Shown: in pieces, positions 28,922-37,371 of the stretch | Layout of the letters: each line of letters starts with the position of its first letter | Position numbering within the stretch: the stretch's first letter is position 1 | Source: Pseudomonadota bacterium | GTDB taxonomy: Bacteria; Myxococcota_A; UBA9160; SZUA-336 | DNA: 64,000 bases | Assembly: GCA_003247575.1 (NCBI GenBank) | Contig: QJZC01000004.1 | Coordinates: forward strand, 1-64,000 | Direction: 5' to 3' | Program-made: the position numbers and the translations under genes | Notes under the pieces: model-generated | Told to the model about the DNA's origin: nothing | The model's input: the letters and a program-made list of their open reading frames with translations, nothing else | The model's database searches: none

Positions 28922-29432
28922 GGAGCAGGACCTCCTCGGTTCGGTCGCAGGCAGGGCACGTCCGCTTCGAACCCTGTGCGACCGCCGAGCAGTGCGATCG
29001 CCGACCACGGACGCGCCGGCCATCTGACACCGGACGAGGCGTCGACCGGACGCGTCGTTGGAGTCTAGATGACATGCTGCAAGTCGAGCCTATCAGCTAT
29101 CCACCTTCGAGCGGGGCTCGCTACTGCAATACGCAGCATCTTTTCATCTACTGAATGGGGCCGGAATATTGAGGATTTGCGGGTATTTATGGGGTTTTCA
29201 TCGAAACCTCATCGATTCGGTGTGTAAGTCGCATCAACGGGTCCAGGGCGCGACACCGGCGTCGTACACGGAAGCCAGCCACACTGGGTGCTGTTCAAAG
29301 GTAGCTGCGTGTTGGGGCCCACGACGGGTCTGTCCGTACTGACGGCCGCTGGCTGGCTTCGGCTCGAGTTGCGCTCACCTTGCTTGGTAGAGGGTAAACC
29401 CGCGCTCACTGCGGGCCGATAGAACCCGCAGA
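28922..29432. other. Divergent intergenic region, AraC regulator / IOR-like gene
   Basis: These 511 bases hold no convincing gene. The middle part (about 29120-29220) is clearly AT-richer than the rest of the window and probably contains the promoters. The pair of TCATCGA repeats lies here. Confidence 0.6.
29198..29215. repeat. TCATCGA direct repeat, 11-base period
   Basis: TCATCGA occurs at 29198-29204 and again at 29209-29215, one helical turn apart, inside an AT-rich patch. AraC-type proteins commonly bind direct repeats on one face of the helix, so this could be the operator of the adjacent AraC-type regulator. A GGTTT/AAACC inverted pair overlaps it. Confidence 0.4.
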
Positions 29433-32400
29433 ATGGCGGAAACGTCGCGCACTTGGCCCGTTCTCTGGGACCGTTTTCACAAAGCCGAGGGACGGGTTCA
29501 TCTTACCGGCTACGAGGCGGTCGTTCGGCTGATGCTCGACCACGTGCGGCTCGAACGCAGGGCAGGGCGACGTGTAGCCGCGCTCTACTCTGGCTGTCCT
29601 GGTAGCTCGATGGACGCGCTCGTCGATCTACTCGATGCGCTCGAGCCCTTGCTCACGGATCATGATACGCGCTTCGTTCCTGCGCTGGACGAGGCCCTGG
29701 CAGCGGAAGCGATCGTCGGCACTCAGGCGCTGGATCTATTTCCGCACTCGCACCACGACGGCGTGCTCGGTGCGTGGATCGGGTCGGCCTCTGGGCTGGA
29801 ACGCGCCCTGAGTGTCGTGCGGCGCGCCAGCTATCAGGGAGTGTCGCGCTTCGGGGGTGCGCTCGTACTCGTGGGCGACGATCCATCCGGGGCGAGCACG
29901 GGGATGCCGACCTACTCCGAGAGTGCGCTCGCTCACGCCTTCGTACCGGTCTTCTATCCCGCGGACGCTGCGGAGATCCTGAGCTTGGGACGTCACGCAT
30001 TGGCGATCTCTCGCTTTGCTGGAACCTGGGTCTCGCTCAAGCTCGTGCGCGACGTCGTGGCTGGCGGCATGATCGTGACACTCGAACGGAATCCGTTCGA
30101 GCCTCAGCTTCCGAAGCTCGAATTCGCGGGACGAGCATTCGAGAAGCGCCTCGAGCCCTCGCTGCGGCGCGCCGCGATCCGCCGCAGCGAGCATGAGTTG
30201 GTCTATGAGCGCCTCGAGGCGGTCCAGAGATACGCCGATCTGAATGAGCTGAATCCAGTCGAGCATCGTCATGCGCGCGATCGCCTCGGGATCGTCGCCA
30301 GCGGTCGCCTGTATCGGGAGCTCCAGAGCGCCTTCGAGCTGTTGGGCCTCGATGCGGCGGCGCTCGGAAAGCTGGGGATTCGGGTTCTGCGTCTGCAGCT
30401 GCTCTATCCCATCCCCAAGCGTCGTCTGCGTGAATTTGCCGAGGGGCTCAGCGAAGTCATCGTGCTCGATGATCGACGCGGGTTCATCGAGGATCAGATT
30501 CGGATCGGACTGTGCGATCTGACTTCGCCGCCGCGCGTGCTGGGCCAGCGCGATCGCCGTGGGGCACCCTGGCTTGCTCGTCATGCCGAGGTCACTGCGG
30601 AGTCGCTCGCGCTCGATTTGGGGCCCTACCTGGCGCGGCAGTACGCGCCTTCGGGAAGCGACCTGCCGGTCCTTCAGCGGCTTCACAAGAAGGTCGATCC
30701 AGAGACGGGAGAGGCGCGCATCGTTCCCGTTCAGGGACCCGACGTGGTGCGGGATGCCCTCGTGAGCCGCATCGCGGAGCTCGGAATCGCGCGCCATCGC
30801 CTGCCGAGCGCGTGGAGCGTGTCGGAGGCGTGTTCACGCGCCGAAGAAAGCAGTGCCGCCTGCCCATCGGGGGAGATGGGGCCCCTCTCCGAAGAGGTGT
30901 ATGGCGTCGGATCGGTGTCGAGCTGGATCGGGCTTGCTCCCTACATCCACACGCGGCATCGCTTCGTGCGGCTGCCACGAACCCTGCCCTGGCACAGATC
31001 ACGGCTCGTGATCCAGGCAGCGATCGATGCGGGGGTCACCGTGACCTACGTGTTGCAGCTGCATTCGATCTCCGGGGGGCGTGACGAACGTCGCGCAGGA
31101 AAACCCGTCGGCGACGCAAGCGCCGTTGCGAGCGAGAGACGCTGTCGGCCATCGCGTGCCGATTGCATCCGCGCACTCCTCGCCGAGGGGGTCGCGCACG
31201 TAGTCGCTCGGATTCACGACCCAGCGATCGATGCATTGGCCGAGCGAGATCCGAGAGTCGAGGTCGTGCGCACGCAGAACATCGAGCAGATGCAGCAGCG
31301 GTTGGCCGCTCAGTCTGGGGTCAGCCTGTGGATCGAGCAGGAGCCGGCGGATTCCCTCACCGAGCTGCAGCGGCGCGTGCCCGTTTGGGCCTTCCCCCCG
31401 GAATCGTTCGGGCCGAGCTGGTCAGAGCTGTTCGACATCGAGGGGGAGTGGGCTCCTGGGCCGGCGTATCGAGAGCTCGAACAGCTCGTCCTGGATGAGC
31501 CTGATCTCCCGACGGAGGGTGCGAGGCGCGTTCAGCTGTGCGCTTCCGGTCCTTCTGCGGAACGCATCATCGACGTCATCGTGCGAGCGGCCGAGATCGA
31601 GGGGCTTCATGCTGTGCATCTGGCCTGCCCGCACGGGCCTCAGCCCGCTGCGTCCGACTGGGCCAGCTGTATCCTGAGCTCTACACCGATCCCGGGATCC
31701 GCGCGGGTCGTGCTCGAAGGGGCGAGCTGCGTGTTCGCATCGAGCTTCGAGCTCCCGCCCAGCGCCTCAGGTGATCGCGTACTGTCACCGGAGAGGTCGC
31801 TGGTGCTTCTGCACCGGCCAGCAGCTCCGGATCGGATCGTCGGCACCCGGAGCTCCGCGACGGACGTGCAACACAGCTGGGATGCGCGTTGCCGGGAGCT
31901 CCAGGTGATAGACGCGCGCGAGCTCTGTCGCAGCGTGCTCGGGGCACCGCAGCACCATCCGATGGTGCTCCTTGGGATGGCTGCCCAGCGGGGTAGGCTG
32001 CCCTTTGCAAGTGCTGGGCTCGAGTGTGCGATTCGCGACCGCGAGTCCGATCTGGAAGGGAGCCTGCTGGCCCTGCGGCTGGGCCGGGCCGTTGTCGCGG
32101 CCCCCGAGGTCGTGGAGAGATGGATGCGCGCGGCGCTGGATCATGACAGTGCCCACTCTCTCCGGACGGCCTCCGCGTCTGCGGGCCGCCCCGATGATCC
32201 ACATGCGATTCTCGAGCGAGCGTTGGCGCCTTTCACGGATCGACGAGTGGCCACCGGTGCGCTGGAAGCGCTGTCCAGGCAGGCCCGCGAGCTGGCGGAC
32301 TACCAGGACCTTGCCTACGCCACCCGGTTCGCGTCCGTCGTCGAGGTTCTACTCGCTTCAGAGGCCCGAAGTTCGGAGCTTCGCCAGCCTCTGCTCTCGG

Positions 32401-32936
32401 TTCGAGCTGCCGACGTCTTGGCTGAGCTGATGCTGACCCCGGACTTCTACGAATCTGCTCGGCAGCGTCTGCGGGGGAGGTATCGGCTCTGGCTCGAAGG
32501 GCGCTCGAAGCGCCTCAGGCTCCGCCACCGCCTACGATCCGCGCTCTGGCCTACGCTCCAGCGAACAAAGTCCGCGTGGGAGGGCGCCGGAAGCCCGCTG
32601 CCCACCGCCGAGATCTCCGTCTCAGCACGCTGGGGGGATTGGCTGCTGGCGGTCGTCGTTTCCGCACGTCGGCTGCGCAACTCGGTGCTCGACCCTGCGC
32701 GACTGAGTCCGCGGGTCAGGTTGCTGCGCGCACGGCGCGAGTTCGGGGTCGCGTGTCTGGGACGTCTCGGTGAGCTGTGGGCGCGGAGATCCTCCGAGGG
32801 GATCGAGAGCGACAACGTGGTCGGGTTCTGCATCGAACAGCTCCACCATCTGGCGGCGCTCGATCCGAGTGAGGTGGACTCAGTCCGCCGCATCGAGGCG
32901 CGCATCGAGACCCGCCTGGAAGGCGAGCGCGAATGA
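29433..32936 (+). CDS. Catalytically degenerate fused indolepyruvate ferredoxin oxidoreductase homologue
   Basis: This 1167-residue protein follows fused indolepyruvate:ferredoxin oxidoreductase (IorA-IorB) over its full length. It has the N-terminal pyrimidine-binding region (FVPALDEALAAEAIVGTQ, then DGVLGAWIGSASGLERALSV, FGGALVLVGDDPS, ISRFAGTWVSLKLV), the IGLAPY segment, a gamma-type domain (about 695-790) and the C-terminal helical DUF6537-like part (YQDLAYATRF). What is missing is striking. The CSGCPHN motif is absent, and the TPP-Mg motif GDGxxxxSG...N reads PRTLPWHRS...T near 513-530. No CxxCxxC ferredoxin motif remains. It may be a non-catalytic scaffold or have a new chemistry. Frame and codon use are intact, so this is not decay by mutation. 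It is divergent from the AraC-type gene. Confidence 0.75.
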   Translation: MAETSRTWPVLWDRFHKAEGRVHLTGYEAVVRLMLDHVRLERRAGRRVAALYSGCPGSSMDALVDLLDALEPLLTDHDTRFVPALDEALAAEAIVGTQALDLFPHSHHDGVLGAWIGSASGLERALSVVRRASYQGVSRFGGALVLVGDDPSGASTGMPTYSESALAHAFVPVFYPADAAEILSLGRHALAISRFAGTWVSLKLVRDVVAGGMIVTLERNPFEPQLPKLEFAGRAFEKRLEPSLRRAAIRRSEHELVYERLEAVQRYADLNELNPVEHRHARDRLGIVASGRLYRELQSAFELLGLDAAALGKLGIRVLRLQLLYPIPKRRLREFAEGLSEVIVLDDRRGFIEDQIRIGLCDLTSPPRVLGQRDRRGAPWLARHAEVTAESLALDLGPYLARQYAPSGSDLPVLQRLHKKVDPETGEARIVPVQGPDVVRDALVSRIAELGIARHRLPSAWSVSEACSRAEESSAACPSGEMGPLSEEVYGVGSVSSWIGLAPYIHTRHRFVRLPRTLPWHRSRLVIQAAIDAGVTVTYVLQLHSISGGRDERRAGKPVGDASAVASERRCRPSRADCIRALLAEGVAHVVARIHDPAIDALAERDPRVEVVRTQNIEQMQQRLAAQSGVSLWIEQEPADSLTELQRRVPVWAFPPESFGPSWSELFDIEGEWAPGPAYRELEQLVLDEPDLPTEGARRVQLCASGPSAERIIDVIVRAAEIEGLHAVHLACPHGPQPAASDWASCILSSTPIPGSARVVLEGASCVFASSFELPPSASGDRVLSPERSLVLLHRPAAPDRIVGTRSSATDVQHSWDARCRELQVIDARELCRSVLGAPQHHPMVLLGMAAQRGRLPFASAGLECAIRDRESDLEGSLLALRLGRAVVAAPEVVERWMRAALDHDSAHSLRTASASAGRPDDPHAILERALAPFTDRRVATGALEALSRQARELADYQDLAYATRFASVVEVLLASEARSSELRQPLLSVRAADVLAELMLTPDFYESARQRLRGRYRLWLEGRSKRLRLRHRLRSALWPTLQRTKSAWEGAGSPLPTAEISVSARWGDWLLAVVVSARRLRNSVLDPARLSPRVRLLRARREFGVACLGRLGELWARRSSEGIESDNVVGFCIEQLHHLAALDPSEVDSVRRIEARIETRLEGERE

Positions 32937-32995
32937 GGTCTACTTCATCCGAGCTCGCATGAGGTGGATCCCCGAGTCTGCGGGGAACACGCGTT

Positions 32996-33041
32996 TCTCA
33001 AAAAACGAGAATCGCCGCCACGAGACTCCGTGGCGGCGATT
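32996..33041 (-). terminator. Intrinsic terminator of the TonB/TtpC operon
   Basis: A perfect 13-base stem (33010-33022 with 33029-33041, arm AATCGCCGCCACG) with a six-base loop is followed, on the minus strand, by six T at 33005-33000. It lies 84 bases after the TPR gene stop and is the clearest terminator in the window. No T-tract follows on the plus strand, so it acts one way. Confidence 0.9.
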
Positions 33042-33124
33042 CAGTCAGTCTTCTGCGAGTCAGTGGAGCGCGAGGCGTGCGAGATCGGTCCGAGCTTGCA
33101 CGCGGCGCGGCATTCAGGCTAGAG

Positions 33125-34393
33125 CTACTCGGCGGAGTCCGCAGCCTTCTTCGTGTCGATGAACTTGACCCACTGGCTGCCCTTCTTGCGAGTGTCGTCG
33201 AACTTCTGTGCTCGAACGAACTCCTTCCGAGCAGTGTCCAGCTTGCCGAGGTTGAAGAGCGCGATTCCACGCAGGAAGTGCGTTTCGCCACGGCTCTTCA
33301 GCTTGCCTCGCTTGACGCCTGAGTCGATCGCCTCGATGGCGTCGTTCCAGCGCTCGCCATCGATGTGCACCTTGGCCAATCGAACGAAGAGCTCGCCATC
33401 GGACGAGAGCTTCGCGGCTTCGGTGAGCGGCTGGATGCTCTTGTCGAACTCACGTGCCTGTAGCCAGGCATCTGCGAGCAGCTCCCAGTTCCTCTCGGAC
33501 TTTTCCATGCGGCCGGCCGCGATCTCCGTCTCGATGAGTTTCGCACCCTTGAAGGGGATCTCGAGAAAGAGGTACGTCTCCGCAAGGCGACGGAGGTCCG
33601 TGTTGCTGGTGAGGAAGCCCTGCTTGTAAGCCAGCTCCTGGGCTACGAGTGCGCCCTTGTCATCCTTGAGCTCCGAGTAGACGGCTGCCAGCTGCTTCCA
33701 GTAGGAGGCCTTCGGGAACCGAAGAGCCATCGACTCGAGCAGAGGTGCAGCCTTCTTGTACGCCTTCTTGTCGATGTAGAGCGCGACCGCCAGATTCATC
33801 CAGCTCTCTTCTGGATCGGGCCGAGTGGCGAGCGCCTTCTCGATCAGCTCGAGCGAACGGCCGAACTTCTCGGCCTGATAGTAGGTGCTCGAGATCGCGT
33901 AGAACTGGGTTCCGGTGGGACTCTCAGCGCCTTGCAGCCAGGTTTCGAAGGTGCGGATGCTCTCGGGGAGCTTCTCCAGGGCTCGGTACATCTGGGCGAC
34001 GTTGAACTGGAAGTCCAGGGTCTGCCCGGGGCTCAGCTGGCCCGTCGCGATTGCCTTCTCGAAGAACGAGATTGCCTTGTCGTACTTTTCCTGGGCGCTG
34101 TAGGCATACCCGAACATCTGGTACGTGACGGCGGTCTCGTAACCATTCAGGCTCTCGACGTCGATCGCCTGGAGGCACTTGAGGGCCTCGTTCGTCTTGT
34201 CCTCGGCCAGCATCTCCTGGCACGGCAGGATCTTCTTGTAGGTGTTCGGGCGCATGACCTGAGCCTTGCGCGTCTCTGGCGGCGGTCGCTGCCCTTCCTT
34301 CTGAGCGTTGGCGGCGGACAGAGGCAGGAGGACGCAGAGCCCTCCGACCCACACGAACCGAAGCAATGCGAAACCGCGTGTCGATGTTCTCAT
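33125..34393 (-). CDS. Secreted TPR protein of TonB2/TtpC-type operon
   Basis: This ~422-residue protein has a signal peptide (basic start, LLRFVWVGGLCVLLPLSAANA, cleavage near AQ) and a body of about nine TPR-like helical pairs (examples: AVTYQMFGYAYSAQEKYDKA, ESWMNLAVALYIDKKAYKKA). It should be periplasmic. A TPR protein closes the TonB2-type operon in Vibrio and relatives, where it supports TonB2-dependent transport. The ATG at 34393 has AGGAG upstream; a GTG directly precedes it. It is the last gene of the operon, 21 bases after tonB, and is followed by the terminator at 33041-32996. Confidence 0.85.
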   Translation of the reverse strand: MRTSTRGFALLRFVWVGGLCVLLPLSAANAQKEGQRPPPETRKAQVMRPNTYKKILPCQEMLAEDKTNEALKCLQAIDVESLNGYETAVTYQMFGYAYSAQEKYDKAISFFEKAIATGQLSPGQTLDFQFNVAQMYRALEKLPESIRTFETWLQGAESPTGTQFYAISSTYYQAEKFGRSLELIEKALATRPDPEESWMNLAVALYIDKKAYKKAAPLLESMALRFPKASYWKQLAAVYSELKDDKGALVAQELAYKQGFLTSNTDLRRLAETYLFLEIPFKGAKLIETEIAAGRMEKSERNWELLADAWLQAREFDKSIQPLTEAAKLSSDGELFVRLAKVHIDGERWNDAIEAIDSGVKRGKLKSRGETHFLRGIALFNLGKLDTARKEFVRAQKFDDTRKKGSQWVKFIDTKKAADSAE

Positions 34394-34414
34394 CACCTTA
34401 GTCTCCTAGGTCGC

Positions 34415-35038
34415 TCAGCCGCGCTCTTCGCCCGCGATCTTGAAGGTCAGCACGACCTGCACACCGGTGCGTGCGACCGGAACCCCATCGACCACCTTGG
34501 GCTTGTACTTCCAGCGCTCGACCGCCCGAATCGCTGCGCGATTGAAGATCGAGGAGGGCTCGGAGTCGATCACCTGCGGATCGATCACCGCGCCGGTTTC
34601 CGACACCGTGAACTCGAGCTGGACCCAGCCCTCGATTCCGCGCGAGAGCGCGCGTGGCGGATAGCGCGGCTCGATGCGGACCAGGGGAACCTCTTCGCCG
34701 TCGCTGGGAGGGCCACCGAGGCTTGGACCACCCACGAGGCTCACCTGCGAGACCATCACGCCCAGGTTGGTCATACCCTGATTGGTGGGCTTCGGGACGT
34801 TGCTCAGGTCGATCTCCGGCGGCTCGGGTGGCTGCTCGTTCTCGACCTTGTCCGGGAGCTTGCGCTCGCGGACCTGGGTCTGCGTGTCCTGGATGGTGCG
34901 CGAGAACTCGACGATGGTCGTTTCGACCTTCTTCAGCTCGCGATCACCGGAGTTGGCGATGAGCGACTGCATCGTGAAGAAGAGGCCGACCGTGATCGAG
35001 AAGCCCGCCAGACCGGTGATTGCATAGCGACCTGTCAT
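34415..35038 (-). CDS. tonB: TonB family energy-transducing protein
   Basis: This 207-residue protein has a single N-terminal membrane anchor (residues ~4-25, preceded by a short cytoplasmic start), a proline-containing periplasmic linker (PPEPPEIDL) and a TonB C-terminal domain (IEPRYPPRALSRGIEGWVQL, then AIRAVERWKYKP). It carries proton-motive energy from ExbB-ExbD to outer-membrane receptors. It is shorter than classic TonB and like the TonB2 type. It overlaps exbD by four bases (ATGA type). No TonB-dependent receptor gene is in the window. Confidence 0.92.
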   Translation of the reverse strand: MTGRYAITGLAGFSITVGLFFTMQSLIANSGDRELKKVETTIVEFSRTIQDTQTQVRERKLPDKVENEQPPEPPEIDLSNVPKPTNQGMTNLGVMVSQVSLVGGPSLGGPPSDGEEVPLVRIEPRYPPRALSRGIEGWVQLEFTVSETGAVIDPQVIDSEPSSIFNRAAIRAVERWKYKPKVVDGVPVARTGVQVVLTFKIAGEERG

Positions 35039-35451
35039 AGGTTCCCCTCGAGGGCGGAGATCGCAACTTCCTTTACGCCCGCCTGCTTGGCTTGATCGAA
35101 TACCTTTACGAAGACTCCGTTCTTGGACCGGCGATCGGCCTGGATCACGACCGACGCCTCCGGCGTCTCGCTGAGTAGACGCTCGACGTTGGAGCGCACC
35201 TGATCCGGCTCGATCCGCCGCTTCTGGACCCAGACCTCGCCGGTCTGACTGATCGCGATCAAGATGTTTCCTCGAGGCTTCGGGATGCTCTTGGCTGCGA
35301 CCGGGCGATCGATCTGGATGCCCGCCTCCTTGACGAACGAAGCGGTGACGATGAAGAAGATCAGCATGATGAACACGACGTCCAGCATGGGCGTCACGTT
35401 CACCTCCGACTCCTCGTCGGCCGCTGCGGATTGTCGTGTGCGTATGCTCAT
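35035..35451 (-). CDS. exbD: ExbD/TolR family biopolymer transport protein
   Basis: This 138-residue protein has a short cytoplasmic N-terminus, one membrane helix with the proton-path aspartate (PMLDVVFIMLIFFIVTASF) and a periplasmic domain (RGNILIAISQTGEVWVQKR, then VVIQADRRSKNG). It forms the ion-conducting core with ExbB. It starts seven bases after the exbB stop and overlaps tonB by four bases. Confidence 0.93.
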   Translation of the reverse strand: MSIRTRQSAAADEESEVNVTPMLDVVFIMLIFFIVTASFVKEAGIQIDRPVAAKSIPKPRGNILIAISQTGEVWVQKRRIEPDQVRSNVERLLSETPEASVVIQADRRSKNGVFVKVFDQAKQAGVKEVAISALEGNL

Positions 35452-35458
35452 GTTGGGC

Positions 35459-35986
35459 TCACTTCTGCACGAGGAGGTCTGCCGTCCGCTGGGTCTCGGA
35501 TCGCGCGCGCTGGAGTAGGGACACGCTCGGGTAGAACCCGGAGATGGCTGCGACCATGCCGGCCATGGTGGGAATGGTCGCCTTGGTGACGCCCGACGCC
35601 ATGGCTCGAGCGCTTCCGCTCCCTGTGATGGCCATGATGTCGAACACCTCGATCATGCCGGTCACGGTGCCGAGCAGGCCGAGCAGCGGACAGACGGCCA
35701 CCAGGGTATTGATCGTCCCCAGTGAGCGGCTGAGCTTCTCGTTCACCTCGGCGATCAGCTTGCGCCGAATACACGAGGCGTGCCAGGAGCGGGTGTCGTC
35801 GCGCGAGGTCCACTCTTCGACGACCCGCTGGACCTCCTTTGGATGCCCCGTGCGCATGTACCAGTATCGCTCCAGCAGCAGGGTCCACATCATGAACAGG
35901 ACCACTCCGATCCAGTTGAGGATGGGACCGCCGGCTACGCGGAAGTCCTGAATCGCGATCCAGGCTTCAGACAGACTTACCAGCAC
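35459..35986 (-). CDS. exbB: ExbB/TolQ family proton channel subunit (ExbB2 type)
   Basis: This 175-residue protein has three membrane helices and the MotA/TolQ/ExbB domain. The signature is in VAVCPLLGLLGTVTGMIEVF and MASGVTKATIPTMAGMVAAI. Its small size matches the ExbB2 of TonB2 systems. The start is GTG with GGGAG seven bases upstream. The first 20 bases overlap the end of the preceding TtpC-like gene, so translation is coupled. Confidence 0.93.
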   Translation of the reverse strand: MLVSLSEAWIAIQDFRVAGGPILNWIGVVLFMMWTLLLERYWYMRTGHPKEVQRVVEEWTSRDDTRSWHASCIRRKLIAEVNEKLSRSLGTINTLVAVCPLLGLLGTVTGMIEVFDIMAITGSGSARAMASGVTKATIPTMAGMVAAISGFYPSVSLLQRARSETQRTADLLVQK

Positions 35987-37370
35987 CGCTCGACTCCCTC
36001 TCGGCGCGCTGGGCGATCATGCCCGCCGCCTGCTCCTCGAGAATCTGAACCAGCGACTTGCTCCGGTCCCGGAGGAAGCTGTGTGCGAGCACCATCGGGA
36101 TGGCCACGATCAGACCCTGTGTCGTGGTGACCAGAGCCGTGGAGATGCCGCCTGCCATCAGCTTGGGATCACCGGTACCGAACAGGGTGATCTGCTGGAA
36201 CGTAACGATCATACCGGTAACCGTGCCGAGGAGTCCCAGCAGGGGGGCGATGACCGACAGCACCTTCAGTGTGCTGAGGCCACGCTCAAGCGACGGAACC
36301 TCCTTGATGATGATCTCGTCCAGCTTGAGCTCGAGCGTCTCGACGTCGACGTCCTTGTTCTGCTCGTAGATCGCCATCACCCGGCCCAACGGGTTGTTCA
36401 TGTTGGGCGAGTTCGACTTCATCTGGCTGCGCATCTTGCTCCCGGTAGTAGAGAGGGCGAGCAGCCTGAACAGCAGGATCAGGGTTCCGAAGGCACCGAG
36501 TCCGATGATCACGTAGCCGACCAAGCCGCCCTGGTCTACGCGCTCCATGAAGTCTGGAGCGGAAACCAGCAGGCCCAGGATCGTGCCGCGCGACGGATCG
36601 ACCGACATGCGCACGACCTCTCCCGGGGCTGCAGACAGGATGGTGGATGCCGCAGCCGTGTGGCGCGAAGGCGGCTGCCGCTCGAGTTCGGCCAGGGTCT
36701 CGGTGTCGGGCTTCCAGACCAGGAACTTGTCGTCGGCAACCGCGCTGAAGGGGCCGACGCGCACCACGGGGAGTGTCTCCGCGGTGCCGTCCGTGCGAAC
36801 CACCGCGGCTTCGAACTTGCTGACCTGGCCCGTGTAGGCCATTTCGCCGAGCAGGGTCTCCCAGAGGAGCTTGAGCTCGGAAACCTTGGGCAGGCTCTGC
36901 GCCGCAGCCATCTTGTCCATCTCTTCGATGCGACCCGGGTACTCGGCCGAGGTCATCGAACCGCGCAGCTTCTCGCGCGTGTCACCGGCCACCTGGCGGA
37001 AGACCCCGAAGAGCTCGCCCAAGTTCCCCTGCCGCTCCGTCAACCGTGCCTCGAGCTCGGTGAGTGCCTGCTCGTTCTCACGGAAGGTCGTCTCGAGGGC
37101 GGTCGTCGCGGCCTCTTGACGCGCGCGCTCCTGCTGGGCTCGGCCCAGGGTGGCGCGTAGCTTCTCGAGGTTGGCGCGGAACTCCTTCTCGCGCTCCTGG
37201 TTGAGACGCTTGTCCCCGCTGTTCTCGTCGCGTACCGCCTTCAGAAGGTCCTTGATCGACGTGCCTTCCTGTGCGAACGCCGGGCCGTGCGGCAGGGTAA
37301 GGGCCAGCGTCGCCACCGCGGCTCCGAGCCCTCGGGCTCCGATCCATCGAAGTGTATGAAGCGGATTCAT
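35967..37370 (-). CDS. ttpC: TtpC-like large MotA/TolQ/ExbB protein
   Basis: This 467-residue protein has a signal peptide (GLGAAVATLALTLPHGPAFA), a periplasmic coiled coil (~60-160, QAxLR- and E/Q-rich), a periplasmic domain to about 290, and then three membrane helices with an ExbB-type channel domain (LSVIAPLLGLLGTVTGMIVT, STALVTTTQGLIVAIPMVLA). This is the architecture of TtpC, the fourth component required by TonB2 systems in Vibrio. It begins one base after the DUF3450 stop and overlaps exbB by 20 bases. The symbol follows family architecture; receptor specificity is not visible. Confidence 0.88.
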   Translation of the reverse strand: MNPLHTLRWIGARGLGAAVATLALTLPHGPAFAQEGTSIKDLLKAVRDENSGDKRLNQEREKEFRANLEKLRATLGRAQQERARQEAATTALETTFRENEQALTELEARLTERQGNLGELFGVFRQVAGDTREKLRGSMTSAEYPGRIEEMDKMAAAQSLPKVSELKLLWETLLGEMAYTGQVSKFEAAVVRTDGTAETLPVVRVGPFSAVADDKFLVWKPDTETLAELERQPPSRHTAAASTILSAAPGEVVRMSVDPSRGTILGLLVSAPDFMERVDQGGLVGYVIIGLGAFGTLILLFRLLALSTTGSKMRSQMKSNSPNMNNPLGRVMAIYEQNKDVDVETLELKLDEIIIKEVPSLERGLSTLKVLSVIAPLLGLLGTVTGMIVTFQQITLFGTGDPKLMAGGISTALVTTTQGLIVAIPMVLAHSFLRDRSKSLVQILEEQAAGMIAQRAERESSGAGKSV

Positions 37371-37371
37371 C

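Noticed and set aside
36081-37160. Plus-strand open frame of 359 codons opposite the TtpC-like gene
   Set aside because: The product is His/Arg/Glu-rich and repetitive with no domain; TtpC and the operon are on the minus strand.
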